A stretch of 64,000 nucleotides of DNA from NCBI GenBank assembly GCA_026418275.1, contig JAOABQ010000049.1, forward strand, positions 186,001-250,000. Reading direction: 5' to 3'. This DNA comes from Clostridia bacterium (lineage in GTDB: Bacteria > Bacillota > Clostridia > Acetivibrionales > DSM-2933). The notes below the pieces were generated by a model that saw only the letters and a list, made by a program, of their open reading frames with translations, was not told where the DNA came from and ran no database searches. This document shows positions 19,434 through 27,677 of this stretch, piece by piece. Made by a program: the position numbers and the translations under genes. Positions within the stretch are counted from its first letter, which is position 1. Each line of letters begins with the position of its first letter.

Positions 19434-20618
19434 ATGGGTGAAGATACTATTGAAATAAAGGTTAACTTGAAAGAACTGCTTCACGAAAGCATGGACCCTG
19501 CTTATTTTTCAAACGCCATATCCTATTCCAGTACAAAAATTAAGTCTGTGGAATTGGAACAGGACAATAAAATTTTAAAAGTTAGCTTTTGCGGACAGGA
19601 AAGTGAATTCAATGAACTGGTAAATTTAATCGTAACCAAAATCGGAAGAAGTGTCATGAATAAGGAGAATAAGACCCTCTTCCAAAATATGTCCCTCTTG
19701 GAATATCCGGGAGAGAACATATGGGAGAAGTTGAAAGCGGAAGGGATGGTTTACGATTACGGAAGCGGGCATTTGAGCTATAATGGTTTGTTTTTGGATT
19801 TGATAAACGAAATGGAAGGGGTATTTAAAAAGCTTGCCCAAAAACTTAATGCCAAAGAAGTTCATTTACCTAATTTTATTCCATGGGACCGGATCAAATT
19901 ACTTGGTTTGGTAGATGAATTTCCACAATACTTGTTTTTTATTTCGCCTTTGGTAAATGATCTACATACAATAGAGAGCTTTCAAAAAGAGGAGACTATT
20001 GACTGCTGCCATATAAAGAGTTACATGGATGATCCTCAATACTGTTTAAAGACATCCGCTTGTTCCTTATTGTATCCGACCCTTGAAAATATGGATTTTA
20101 ATGAATACGGCTATTTTACGGTGTTGGGGCATTGTACCCGGCGTGAGACTATGAATGTGGTAGCTTTTGAAAGGTTAACCGAATTTCAAATGCGTGAAAT
20201 TATTTTTGTAGGGGATCCTGAAGGGGTTAACCAATTTTACGCTTTCTCGACGGAATTTTTGACGGATTTAATCAAATACTTTGATCTTACGGCTGATATT
20301 TCGATGGCGAACGATTCCTTTTTTGTAGCAAACTATAACAAGTTCAAGCTGATGCAGCTATTGGGCTGCAATAAGTATGAAGCCAATGTTTTGGTTCCCC
20401 ATACAGGCTCCAAAATTGCCTTTGCTTCCTTTAACAACCATCAAAACTTTTTCGGAAGAAGGTTTAATTTTACCTATCAGGGCAAAACGGCTGTTTCCGC
20501 GTGCATCGGATTTGGCCTGGAAAGGCTGGTATATGGGATCTTAAGCCAGCGGAACCTTGATAGGGATAAAATTTATAATATGCTGGGCTTTTTAAAGGAA
20601 AAGTATGAGTTAAATTAA
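19434..20618 (+). CDS. amino acid:[carrier protein] ligase, class II aaRS-like
   Basis: The 394-residue protein resembles the catalytic core of the unusual archaeal seryl-tRNA synthetase. Motif 2 is GHCTRRE followed by ERLTEFQMREI, and motif 3 is ACIGFGLERLVYG. Cys210, Glu255 and Cys357 have the spacing of the zinc ligands in bacterial amino acid:carrier protein ligases, which lack the tRNA-binding arm and load Gly or Ala on a carrier protein instead of tRNA. The first 80 residues are not alike anything I recognise. The next gene, 43 bases away, is a carrier protein and the obvious acceptor. The amino acid is unknown. GGAGGAG precedes the start. Confidence 0.85.
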   Translation: MGEDTIEIKVNLKELLHESMDPAYFSNAISYSSTKIKSVELEQDNKILKVSFCGQESEFNELVNLIVTKIGRSVMNKENKTLFQNMSLLEYPGENIWEKLKAEGMVYDYGSGHLSYNGLFLDLINEMEGVFKKLAQKLNAKEVHLPNFIPWDRIKLLGLVDEFPQYLFFISPLVNDLHTIESFQKEETIDCCHIKSYMDDPQYCLKTSACSLLYPTLENMDFNEYGYFTVLGHCTRRETMNVVAFERLTEFQMREIIFVGDPEGVNQFYAFSTEFLTDLIKYFDLTADISMANDSFFVANYNKFKLMQLLGCNKYEANVLVPHTGSKIAFASFNNHQNFFGRRFNFTYQGKTAVSACIGFGLERLVYGILSQRNLDRDKIYNMLGFLKEKYELN

Positions 20619-20661
20619 TTACATCCATGCTGTAGAATGTGAACTGAAGGGAGACTATCAA

Positions 20662-20907
20662 ATGAATGAGAATTACGAAAAAATTGTAAACCTTATCAGA
20701 AGTATATCGGTATTTCACGATAAGGAATTGGAAATTGACAGAGATACAAACCTTATGGAAGATTTGGGGTTTGATTCCATACGATATATTCAGCTCATTG
20801 CGGATTTGGAGAGTGAATTCGGTTTCGAAGCCAGTGAAGAGGATTTGCAAATAGAGAATCTTCAGACAGTCGGAGATTTTGTTTTGCTGGTGGAATCTAA
20901 AAAATAA
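20662..20907 (+). CDS. carrier protein 3, likely acceptor of the amino acid ligase
   Basis: This 81-residue carrier protein has its phosphopantetheine serine at Ser39 in DLGFDSIRYIQL, followed by ADLESEFGFEASEEDL. It resembles the small carrier proteins that are encoded next to amino acid:carrier protein ligases. The tight pairing with that gene suggests it holds an aminoacyl thioester in the pathway. Confidence 0.87.
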   Translation: MNENYEKIVNLIRSISVFHDKELEIDRDTNLMEDLGFDSIRYIQLIADLESEFGFEASEEDLQIENLQTVGDFVLLVESKK

Positions 20908-20960
20908 GGATGCTTAAAACAAAGATTTGCATAAAATTTAGATGATTCTGGAGGGACCCA

Positions 20961-22370
20961 ATGTCGGTTATTTCTTTTTTTGATGATTTGTATATTGATC
21001 AAACCTTTAAAATGACACGTACGCTTCACTACCCGGAAAAGTGCGCGTCAAATCCTGTAATTAAGCCAACAGAGTCCTGGGAAGGTACCTTTTCCATGTA
21101 TGGGAGTGTTATATTGGATGAAGGTGTGTATAAGGCATATTATACCATGTGGTGGCTTAATAAGGAGCCTCCCTATGATTGCATCAATGAGGGCATTGCC
21201 CTTGCCCTAAGCCGGGATGGGGTGAACTGGGAAAAGCCTTGCCTAAACGTTGTAAATGAGATCAATAACGGGAATAACAATCTTATTTTCCTAGGCAAAT
21301 ATGCGGATCAGCCCTGCGTTGTAAAATTGGAGAAGCCGGTAAATGAGAATCGATATGCAATGGCTTACTATGCCGATTTGGGTGAATCCGGCCCCGGAAT
21401 CCGGCTTTGTTTTTCAACCGATGGAATCCACTGGAACTGGCCCGGAGATTTAATATGGCAAACGCCCATTGATGCGGTACAAAATACCATTGAATTTTTT
21501 GCTGCCGACGATACCATCAATTTTTGCTTTGATGCTTCAAGTAAAAAATATGTTTTGCTGCGGAAAGTGATGCAAGACTTTGATTTGGTGTATGACCCGA
21601 AGAAACATGGCAATTGGAAGCCAGTGGAGGATGAGACCCAACGGATGATTGCCCAATGTGACAGCAAAGACCTTGGGGTATGGGAAAATCATAGGATTAT
21701 TTTGAAACCGGATATGGAAGATCCTTTGGATATTGATTTCCACAGGTTTGGATACACTGTTTATGAGAATCAATATATGGGACTCCTTGAAAAGCACGAC
21801 GCGAATCCTCTAAAAAGAAATACAGAGATTGATTTGGTTGTGAGTAGAGACGGAGAAACCTGGACGAGGCCGAAAAGAGGCAGCCAGCCTTTTATAAAAA
21901 ACGGGGACAAAGGGGATTGGGATCATGGAGTACTATTTGTAACACCTCAAATGATCCAAAAGTATGATGAAGTTTTAATCTATTACGGGGGGATGGAATC
22001 CAGCCTTGCAGCAGACCAGTTGGCCGGTTGCGAAAACTTCGGCATAGGTCTGGCCAAAATCGGCATGGATCGGTTTTTAAGCTTAAGGTCTTCGGAAAAT
22101 ATCGGTTTTGTCCGGACAAAGCCCCTAGAAGTAAAAAACGGGATTGCGGTAAACGCAGTTGTCAATGAAGATGGGTTTCTTAAAGCGGCGGTATTGGATG
22201 AAAAGGGAATGGAGATAGAGGGATTCGGATGGAAGGATTGTGATCCTTTGATAGGGGATATGAAAAGCATGGAAGTTACCTGGCGGGGAAAACCCTTTGA
22301 CAGAAAAGGCCGCTTTTCTCTTAATATTGCTTCAAAAGCTTCCGACCTTTTTGCAGTATATTTGCTTTAA
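20961..22370 (+). CDS. beta-propeller protein, glycoside hydrolase 43/32-like
   Basis: The 469-residue protein shows several repeats of the propeller-blade motif SxDGxxW: SRDGVNWEKP, STDGIHWNWP and SRDGETWTRP, with interleaved Trp/Tyr-rich strands. This is typical of five-bladed propellers of the GH43/GH32/GH62 superfamily and sialidase-like folds. There is no signal peptide, so it is cytoplasmic, which is odd for a polysaccharide-degrading enzyme. In the cluster it might process a glycosylated intermediate or act as a binding scaffold. Catalytic residues cannot be assigned by eye. Confidence 0.65.
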   Translation: MSVISFFDDLYIDQTFKMTRTLHYPEKCASNPVIKPTESWEGTFSMYGSVILDEGVYKAYYTMWWLNKEPPYDCINEGIALALSRDGVNWEKPCLNVVNEINNGNNNLIFLGKYADQPCVVKLEKPVNENRYAMAYYADLGESGPGIRLCFSTDGIHWNWPGDLIWQTPIDAVQNTIEFFAADDTINFCFDASSKKYVLLRKVMQDFDLVYDPKKHGNWKPVEDETQRMIAQCDSKDLGVWENHRIILKPDMEDPLDIDFHRFGYTVYENQYMGLLEKHDANPLKRNTEIDLVVSRDGETWTRPKRGSQPFIKNGDKGDWDHGVLFVTPQMIQKYDEVLIYYGGMESSLAADQLAGCENFGIGLAKIGMDRFLSLRSSENIGFVRTKPLEVKNGIAVNAVVNEDGFLKAAVLDEKGMEIEGFGWKDCDPLIGDMKSMEVTWRGKPFDRKGRFSLNIASKASDLFAVYLL

Positions 22371-22389
22371 AAAAGAAGTAAACATTTTC

Positions 22390-22418
22390 CTGACAAGGCA
22401 ATAAATAAGTGTTATGAT
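22390..22418 (+). promoter_or_regulatory. internal promoter before the homocysteine methyltransferase gene
   Basis: CTGACA (22390-22395) and TATGAT (22413-22418) are separated by exactly 17 bases. They lie in a 294-base gap between 20961-22370 and the gene starting at 22665, leaving a leader of about 240 bases. I see no cobalamin or SAM riboswitch core in that leader. The second half of the cluster may be transcribed from here. Confidence 0.55.
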
Positions 22419-22664
22419 CTATATACAACTAAGGAAAATCTATACCATTATGACTTATGTTTTACCTCAAAAACTTGGGATGACAGAGGAGCCAGTGGAA
22501 GGCTTTTAATGCGTTGTATATGGAATTCGATAAGTATGAGCCGTTTGGAGAATAATGAGGCGAACACTTTAACGACAATACTATGGAACGGTGTCTGGAT
22601 TTATCGTAATTTCTATTATAAAACTGTATATCATTTGAAGAAAAATCGGAAAGGTGTGAGCTTT

Positions 22665-23984
22665 TTGAAAACTTTAAAGGAACAAGTTCGTGAAAAAGTA
22701 TTGGTATATGACGGGGCTAAGGGAGTTATGCTCCAAAGAAGAGGTTTAAAAGGCGGGGAAACCAGTGAATATTGGAATATCATAAAGCCCGATGTAGTAA
22801 AAGAAGTTTATGCGCTCTATAAGGAGGCCGGATCGGATGTGCTGCAGGCAAACACTTTCCCTGGCAATAGAGCATACCTTGAAAAGTACCAATTGGGGGA
22901 TAAGACCTATGATATCAACTATATGGGGGTTAAGCTTGCTAAAGAAGTTGCCGGTGACAGCCATTTTGTGGCTGCTTCTGTGGGGGCTACAGGTGAAATA
23001 TTCGAGCCTGCCGGAGAGTTGACTTTTGAGACTGCCTATGATGTTTATAAGGAGCAGGTAAATGCCATTGAGGCTGCAGGGGCTGACTGTGTCAACTTTG
23101 AGACATTTAGCGATATTGCGGAAATGCGGGCGGCAATCCTTGCAGCAAAAGAAAACACCCGTCAAATGATTGTTGCGTCCTTTTCCTTTGAAAAAAACGG
23201 GAGAACCTTAAGCGGTAATTCACCGGAGGTATGTGCGATTGTATCCCAGGCGCTGGGGGCCGAACTGGTTGGGGCGAGCTGTTCTGAAGGACCTGCTCAA
23301 TTGTCCGGGGTCATAGAAAAGATGTACCGGGTTGCAAAAGTGCCTTTGGTAGTAAAACCCAATGCGGGCTTACCCAAAGTGTCTGAAGGAAAGGTCATTT
23401 ATGAAGGGTCCCCTGAAGAATTCGGTACCTATACAAAGACCTTCCTGGAAAACGGTGTAAGATTGATTGGCGGGTGCTGCGGTTCCACGCCTGAATATGT
23501 TTGTGAAATCAAAAAAGAAGTGGAGCAGTATAAAGTAGGGGCATTTATTCCCAAGGAAGGTATAACCATAGCTTCACCCTACAACTATCTGGTTATGGAT
23601 TCGGGTGATTATGAGATCGGACTCATTGATCAGAATGGATTAGACCTTGAGAAACTGCTGTCAACCGGAGATTATCAGGGAATCGTAGATTATGCCTTGG
23701 ACTTAACTGGAGAAGGGGCGCAGATCATCATGCTTGACTTCGTTCAGGTAAAAAAAGGCTTTGACGTAAAGGAATTTATCGTAAATATGTCTCTTTTCAT
23801 AAAGCAGCCGGTGATTTTAAAAACAGAGGATAAAAGCTTACTTGAGCAATTTTTGCGGTTTTATCCCGGGCAGGCTGGGGTTGCTGCTATTTTTAACGGA
23901 GATGGAGAAATGGTTTCGGTTGTAAAACACTATGGCGCAACCCTTATTAAGGAAGAGTATATTGAAAGAAATATTATAAAGTAG
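22665..23984 (+). CDS. MetH-like homocysteine S-methyltransferase domain protein, shortened
   Basis: The 439-residue protein begins with the homocysteine-binding barrel: VYDGAKGVMLQRRG, ANTFPGNR, a zinc ligand in GASCSEGP, and the zinc pair in GGCCGSTPE. The last 110 residues (LLSTGDYQGIVDYALDLTGEGAQIIMLDF onward, split here as GDYQGIVDYA and GAQIIMLDF) match only the first part of the MetH pterin-binding barrel. No cobalamin or reactivation domain follows. It could take methyl groups to or from a corrinoid used by the B12 radical SAM enzymes, or regenerate methionine. The TTG at 22665 follows AAGGTG; a longer frame from 22509 has no ribosome site. Confidence 0.8.
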   Translation: MKTLKEQVREKVLVYDGAKGVMLQRRGLKGGETSEYWNIIKPDVVKEVYALYKEAGSDVLQANTFPGNRAYLEKYQLGDKTYDINYMGVKLAKEVAGDSHFVAASVGATGEIFEPAGELTFETAYDVYKEQVNAIEAAGADCVNFETFSDIAEMRAAILAAKENTRQMIVASFSFEKNGRTLSGNSPEVCAIVSQALGAELVGASCSEGPAQLSGVIEKMYRVAKVPLVVKPNAGLPKVSEGKVIYEGSPEEFGTYTKTFLENGVRLIGGCCGSTPEYVCEIKKEVEQYKVGAFIPKEGITIASPYNYLVMDSGDYEIGLIDQNGLDLEKLLSTGDYQGIVDYALDLTGEGAQIIMLDFVQVKKGFDVKEFIVNMSLFIKQPVILKTEDKSLLEQFLRFYPGQAGVAAIFNGDGEMVSVVKHYGATLIKEEYIERNIIK

Positions 23985-24009
23985 AATTTTATTGAAGGGG
24001 TATCTTACA

Positions 24010-25524
24010 ATGAAACTATTTAACCTTCTTGAAGATGCTGCTCTTTCAAACCCCGGAAAAACAGCTGTAGAATGTGATGGAATCAAAATTTGCTATAGGG
24101 AGCTTTTAAGAAGGGTTAAAGCCTTCGGCAGCTGGCTTGGATCAAACAGTATTGGTATCAAAGGAAATGTAGCCATCATGATGGAGAACTCCATTGAGTT
24201 TATCATTGCCCTGTTTGCTGTGAACTACGGTAATGTGGCGGCTGCAATCCTTTATCCCAATATTGGCGCCGAAAGGCTTAAAAGAATAGTAAAAACCTAC
24301 CATATCAAAGCGGTTTTGACAACCGGAAGGGTTTTAGGCTATTTAAGTAAAGTGGATTTTGAGGATTCTGGCGTTTTGGAAAAAATGATTTGTGTACGTA
24401 ATGAAGTGAAGGACCTTGAAATCGAAGAAATCCATTCTATAAACGGGAAAGAAGATTACCAGGAAGAGAACGCCGTATGTATAAAAGATACGGCCCTTAT
24501 TCTCTTTTCATCGGGAACAACAAACATTCCTAAAGGGATCAGGCTTTCGGACAGAAACATTATTAGCAATGTTAAGGCAATATCCAAGTATTTAAAGCTT
24601 GATAACCGGGATAAAATTTTACTGGTTAAAAATATGAATCATGTATCAAGCATTACGGGAGAATTGCTTGTTTCGGTTTTTAACGGGTGCAAGCTCTTCA
24701 TAACAAGAAAAATACCTACAGAATCACTTATTTTAAATCTCATGGATCAAAAACGGATCACGGTATTTTTTGCTGTTCCTACCATCATGAATGCACTGAA
24801 GAGTTACAAGCATCTTGATCAATTTGGATTGGAGCATTTAAGAGTAATCAATCTTTACGGCGCCAATATGCCGTATTCCCACATCAAAGCGTTTTCAGAG
24901 CGTTTCCCTTGGGTTCAATTGATTTATTCATACGGGCTGACTGAGGCATCACCAAGGGTTACTTATATCTATAAAGAGGATTGGATGAAAAAGGATAAAT
25001 CCTGTGGAAAGCCTCTTGAGGGGGTTGAGGTATTTATCCATGGCAGTGAAGGGCAGATTCTGGAACCCGGTTGTATCGGAGAGGTCGTTGTAAAAGGTGA
25101 GAATGTGATGCAAGGCTATTACCGAGAAGAAGAGCTCTACTCCAGGACTATAAAGAATGGCTTTCTTTATACCGGGGATTTAGGATACCTTGACGGGGAA
25201 GGGTATTTATATATTACCGGGAGGAAGGATAATATGATTGTCCAGTCGGGCAGAAATATTTACCCTGAAGAAATTGAAAGCCTTTTGTATGAGTTTGAAG
25301 GAGTTAAGGATGTTTTGGTAAAGGCTGAGGAAGATGAATTGCTTGGAAAGAAACTGGTTGCTTACATTGTTCCCCAGGATGAAGCTAAAACCTGCTTGAA
25401 GGAAATCATAAGCTTTTGTAAAACGGAGCTTGAGGATTATAAAATACCGAGGGAATTTTTATTCGTTGAAAGCTTGGAAAAGACAAGCAGCGGGAAAATG
25501 ATAAGGAAACCAGATGCAATATAG
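24010..25524 (+). CDS. acyl-AMP ligase (class I adenylate-forming enzyme)
   Basis: The 504-residue protein has all ANL motifs: LILFSSGTTNIPKG, YSYGLTEASPR, YTGDLGYLDGEGYLYITGR, and the catalytic lysine in SSGKMIRKP. It is full length and distinct from the PaaK-like enzyme at 7734 and the NRPS adenylation domain. Position just before luxE suggests it activates a fatty or other acid for a carrier protein or CoA feeding the reductase complex. ATG 24010 was chosen because GAAGGGG ends 9 bases upstream. Confidence 0.88.
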   Translation: MKLFNLLEDAALSNPGKTAVECDGIKICYRELLRRVKAFGSWLGSNSIGIKGNVAIMMENSIEFIIALFAVNYGNVAAAILYPNIGAERLKRIVKTYHIKAVLTTGRVLGYLSKVDFEDSGVLEKMICVRNEVKDLEIEEIHSINGKEDYQEENAVCIKDTALILFSSGTTNIPKGIRLSDRNIISNVKAISKYLKLDNRDKILLVKNMNHVSSITGELLVSVFNGCKLFITRKIPTESLILNLMDQKRITVFFAVPTIMNALKSYKHLDQFGLEHLRVINLYGANMPYSHIKAFSERFPWVQLIYSYGLTEASPRVTYIYKEDWMKKDKSCGKPLEGVEVFIHGSEGQILEPGCIGEVVVKGENVMQGYYREEELYSRTIKNGFLYTGDLGYLDGEGYLYITGRKDNMIVQSGRNIYPEEIESLLYEFEGVKDVLVKAEEDELLGKKLVAYIVPQDEAKTCLKEIISFCKTELEDYKIPREFLFVESLEKTSSGKMIRKPDAI

Positions 25525-25600
25525 ATCGTGAAATATTTTTTAGAAACCATTTTTAGAGAGATACCAAATAGTATTTTTATTAAATTGATGGGAGGTTATT

Positions 25601-26722
25601 ATGGGGGTTATAAAAAAAGCCGGTTCGATTCCGACAATCGAAATAGAAATTTTTCAGAAAGAGGATGCTTTTTTTCCGAGTCCCTATGACCGGGAAATGC
25701 AGCAAAAACAATTTTTAATCGATGCTTTTAAGATGCATTATCTCAATAATATGACCTATAAGGCGTTTTGCGACCATAAGGGTATCGGAATCCGGGATAT
25801 TGAAGAAAACCATAGAAATATTCCCCTCATTCCCAGTACGGTCTTCAAAACAAAAAGTATCCGGACCGAAAGCGGTGAGGATACGGTCAAAACCTGCTTT
25901 AGCAGCGGCACCCAAGGGATTGCAAGCACCGTAGAGAGAGACAATACTACACTGGAGCGATTTTTAGGATCTGTGCGAAATGCCATTGACCATGTCTATG
26001 GAGTAGAGGATGCCATCGTATTTAACCTTGGACCTTCTGCAGAAGAAGCGAAAGATATATGGTTTTCATATGTCATGAGTGTTTCCGACCTGGTATTTCC
26101 TACCTTGGATTATGTCCAAAACGGAATATTCCGGATGGACGCTCTTATAAACGATATGGAAAAGTACAAAAATGAATACCAGGATATCATGCTAATCGGG
26201 GCTCCACCTATGTTGGTTGAATTCTTCAAATACTTAAAGAAAGAAGGAATCAGCATTGATTATGGTCAAAAGATTTTTGCCATAACTGCAGGAGGCTGGA
26301 AAAAGCAAGAATTACAATCTTTGAGTCGGGATGAATTCAGTAAGAACTGTATGGATATACTTCAGGGAATCCAAAAGCAAAGAATAAGAGATGCGTTTAA
26401 TATGGTTGAATTAAATACGGTAATTCCTGAATGCGAATGCGGTTCAAAACATGTTCCCTTATGGCTGGATGCTTTTGTTATCGACTTGGATACATATGAG
26501 AGGGTTTCCGGGGAAGGAAGCTTCGGCCTGTTATGTTTTTTGGATGCAAGCCCGACAAGTTATCCCGGCTTCATTATGTCGGGGGACTTGGGAAAAATCA
26601 CGTATGTGGATAACTGCCCCTGCGGAAGAAACGGTGTGTGCATCGATATTGTAAGAAGGGTCAACACCATAGAATCCAGGGGATGCGCTTTGAAAATTGA
26701 AAAGGAATATTTAGAGAGATGA
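25601..26722 (+). CDS. luxE: LuxE-like acyl-protein synthetase
   Basis: The 373-residue protein matches LuxE, the ATP-dependent subunit that activates a fatty acid and passes the acyl group to LuxC. Typical pieces are FKTKSIRT, CFSSGTQGIASTVERD, LIGAPPMLVEF, ITAGGWKKQEL and SYPGFIMSGDLG. A Cys cluster (CECG, then CPCGRNGVC) lies near the C-terminus. GGGAGG precedes the ATG. It is followed directly by luxD and luxC homologs, which makes a full fatty-acid-reductase set. Confidence 0.85.
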   Translation: MGVIKKAGSIPTIEIEIFQKEDAFFPSPYDREMQQKQFLIDAFKMHYLNNMTYKAFCDHKGIGIRDIEENHRNIPLIPSTVFKTKSIRTESGEDTVKTCFSSGTQGIASTVERDNTTLERFLGSVRNAIDHVYGVEDAIVFNLGPSAEEAKDIWFSYVMSVSDLVFPTLDYVQNGIFRMDALINDMEKYKNEYQDIMLIGAPPMLVEFFKYLKKEGISIDYGQKIFAITAGGWKKQELQSLSRDEFSKNCMDILQGIQKQRIRDAFNMVELNTVIPECECGSKHVPLWLDAFVIDLDTYERVSGEGSFGLLCFLDASPTSYPGFIMSGDLGKITYVDNCPCGRNGVCIDIVRRVNTIESRGCALKIEKEYLER

Positions 26723-26735
26723 GGTGAGACAAACG

Positions 26736-27677
26736 ATGAATACATCCTATTTTGAAATAAGCACTCAGAAAGGCTCCTTGTGGTGTGCCTATGATTATTT
26801 GGATTCACATGACAAAGGTTCACCCTTGGTTATCGTTGCTCCGGGTTATGAGAAGACGGCCAGAGATTCACTAATGATTTCAAAATATTTGGTTTTGAAT
26901 GGGTTTCGCGTTTTAAGGTTTGATGCCAGCAACTGCTGCGGACTAAGCAGCGGTTCTATAGAAAAATTCACTTTATCCGGCTTAACAGAGGATATAAGGA
27001 ATGTTGTAAGATATTCCATTATGAACCTGAAAGGAGTCAAGCCTTTGGCGCTTGTATCCTTGAGCCTTTCGTCCAGGTGTGTACTGAAGTATCTGGCTAC
27101 TGCTTTAGAGGATATTCAACATATAGAAGCTGCTGTTTCCATTGTTGGCGTAGTAGATGTTCGTTATACAATTGCTCAAATTACAGGAGTTGATTATTTT
27201 AAACAATTTGATGAAGGAAACAGGTTTGGTGTAAGAAAGATGCTTACATATGAAATCGATTGGGATTGTTTTGCCAGTGATTCTCTAGCAAATCATTACG
27301 ATTCCCTTGAAACTGCAAGAGAGGATGCTAAAAGACTTAAACTAAAGCACTACTGCTCTATCTTCAGTGAAAAGGATGAATGGAATGATGTAAAACACCA
27401 ACAGAGTATTCAGGAATGTTTTAGGAGTACAAACTCAGAGCAGCTTGTAATAGAAGGGGCCTCCCATCAAATATGGAAAAACCCTCGAAGTGGGGAAATT
27501 GCAATGAAGAACTGTGTTGGCTTTATCAAAAGACATCTACTGGGATCGGATGAAAGTGGGTATGTTTTAAAGCCGAATATTACCGAAGTAATTGAACTCA
27601 ACCGCAAAGAACGAAAGGTGATATTGAACTGGCCGAAAAGTACAGGAAAAGAAGTATGCGAGGGGGTGTCGGTTTGA
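26736..27677 (+). CDS. luxD: LuxD-like acyltransferase/thioesterase (alpha/beta hydrolase)
   Basis: The 313-residue protein resembles LuxD, which releases fatty acid from acyl-ACP for reduction. The nucleophile region is LVSLSLSSRC with the active serine near Ser110, followed by acid candidates in EKDEWND and a His in GASHQIWKNPR. In bacterial luminescence LuxD diverts acyl groups from fatty-acid synthesis; here it may take them from a cluster carrier protein. ATG 26736 is preceded by GAGGTGA; a GTG at 26724 is part of that site. Its end overlaps luxC by 4 bases. Confidence 0.83.
   Translation: MNTSYFEISTQKGSLWCAYDYLDSHDKGSPLVIVAPGYEKTARDSLMISKYLVLNGFRVLRFDASNCCGLSSGSIEKFTLSGLTEDIRNVVRYSIMNLKGVKPLALVSLSLSSRCVLKYLATALEDIQHIEAAVSIVGVVDVRYTIAQITGVDYFKQFDEGNRFGVRKMLTYEIDWDCFASDSLANHYDSLETAREDAKRLKLKHYCSIFSEKDEWNDVKHQQSIQECFRSTNSEQLVIEGASHQIWKNPRSGEIAMKNCVGFIKRHLLGSDESGYVLKPNITEVIELNRKERKVILNWPKSTGKEVCEGVSV

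Noticed and set aside
19434-20618. Seryl-tRNA synthetase
   Set aside because: There is no tRNA-binding arm, a carrier protein gene follows, and the zinc-ligand spacing fits amino acid:carrier protein ligases.
22419-22664. Cobalamin or SAM riboswitch before the homocysteine methyltransferase
   Set aside because: I could not find the conserved cores by eye; only the promoter and a long leader are supported.
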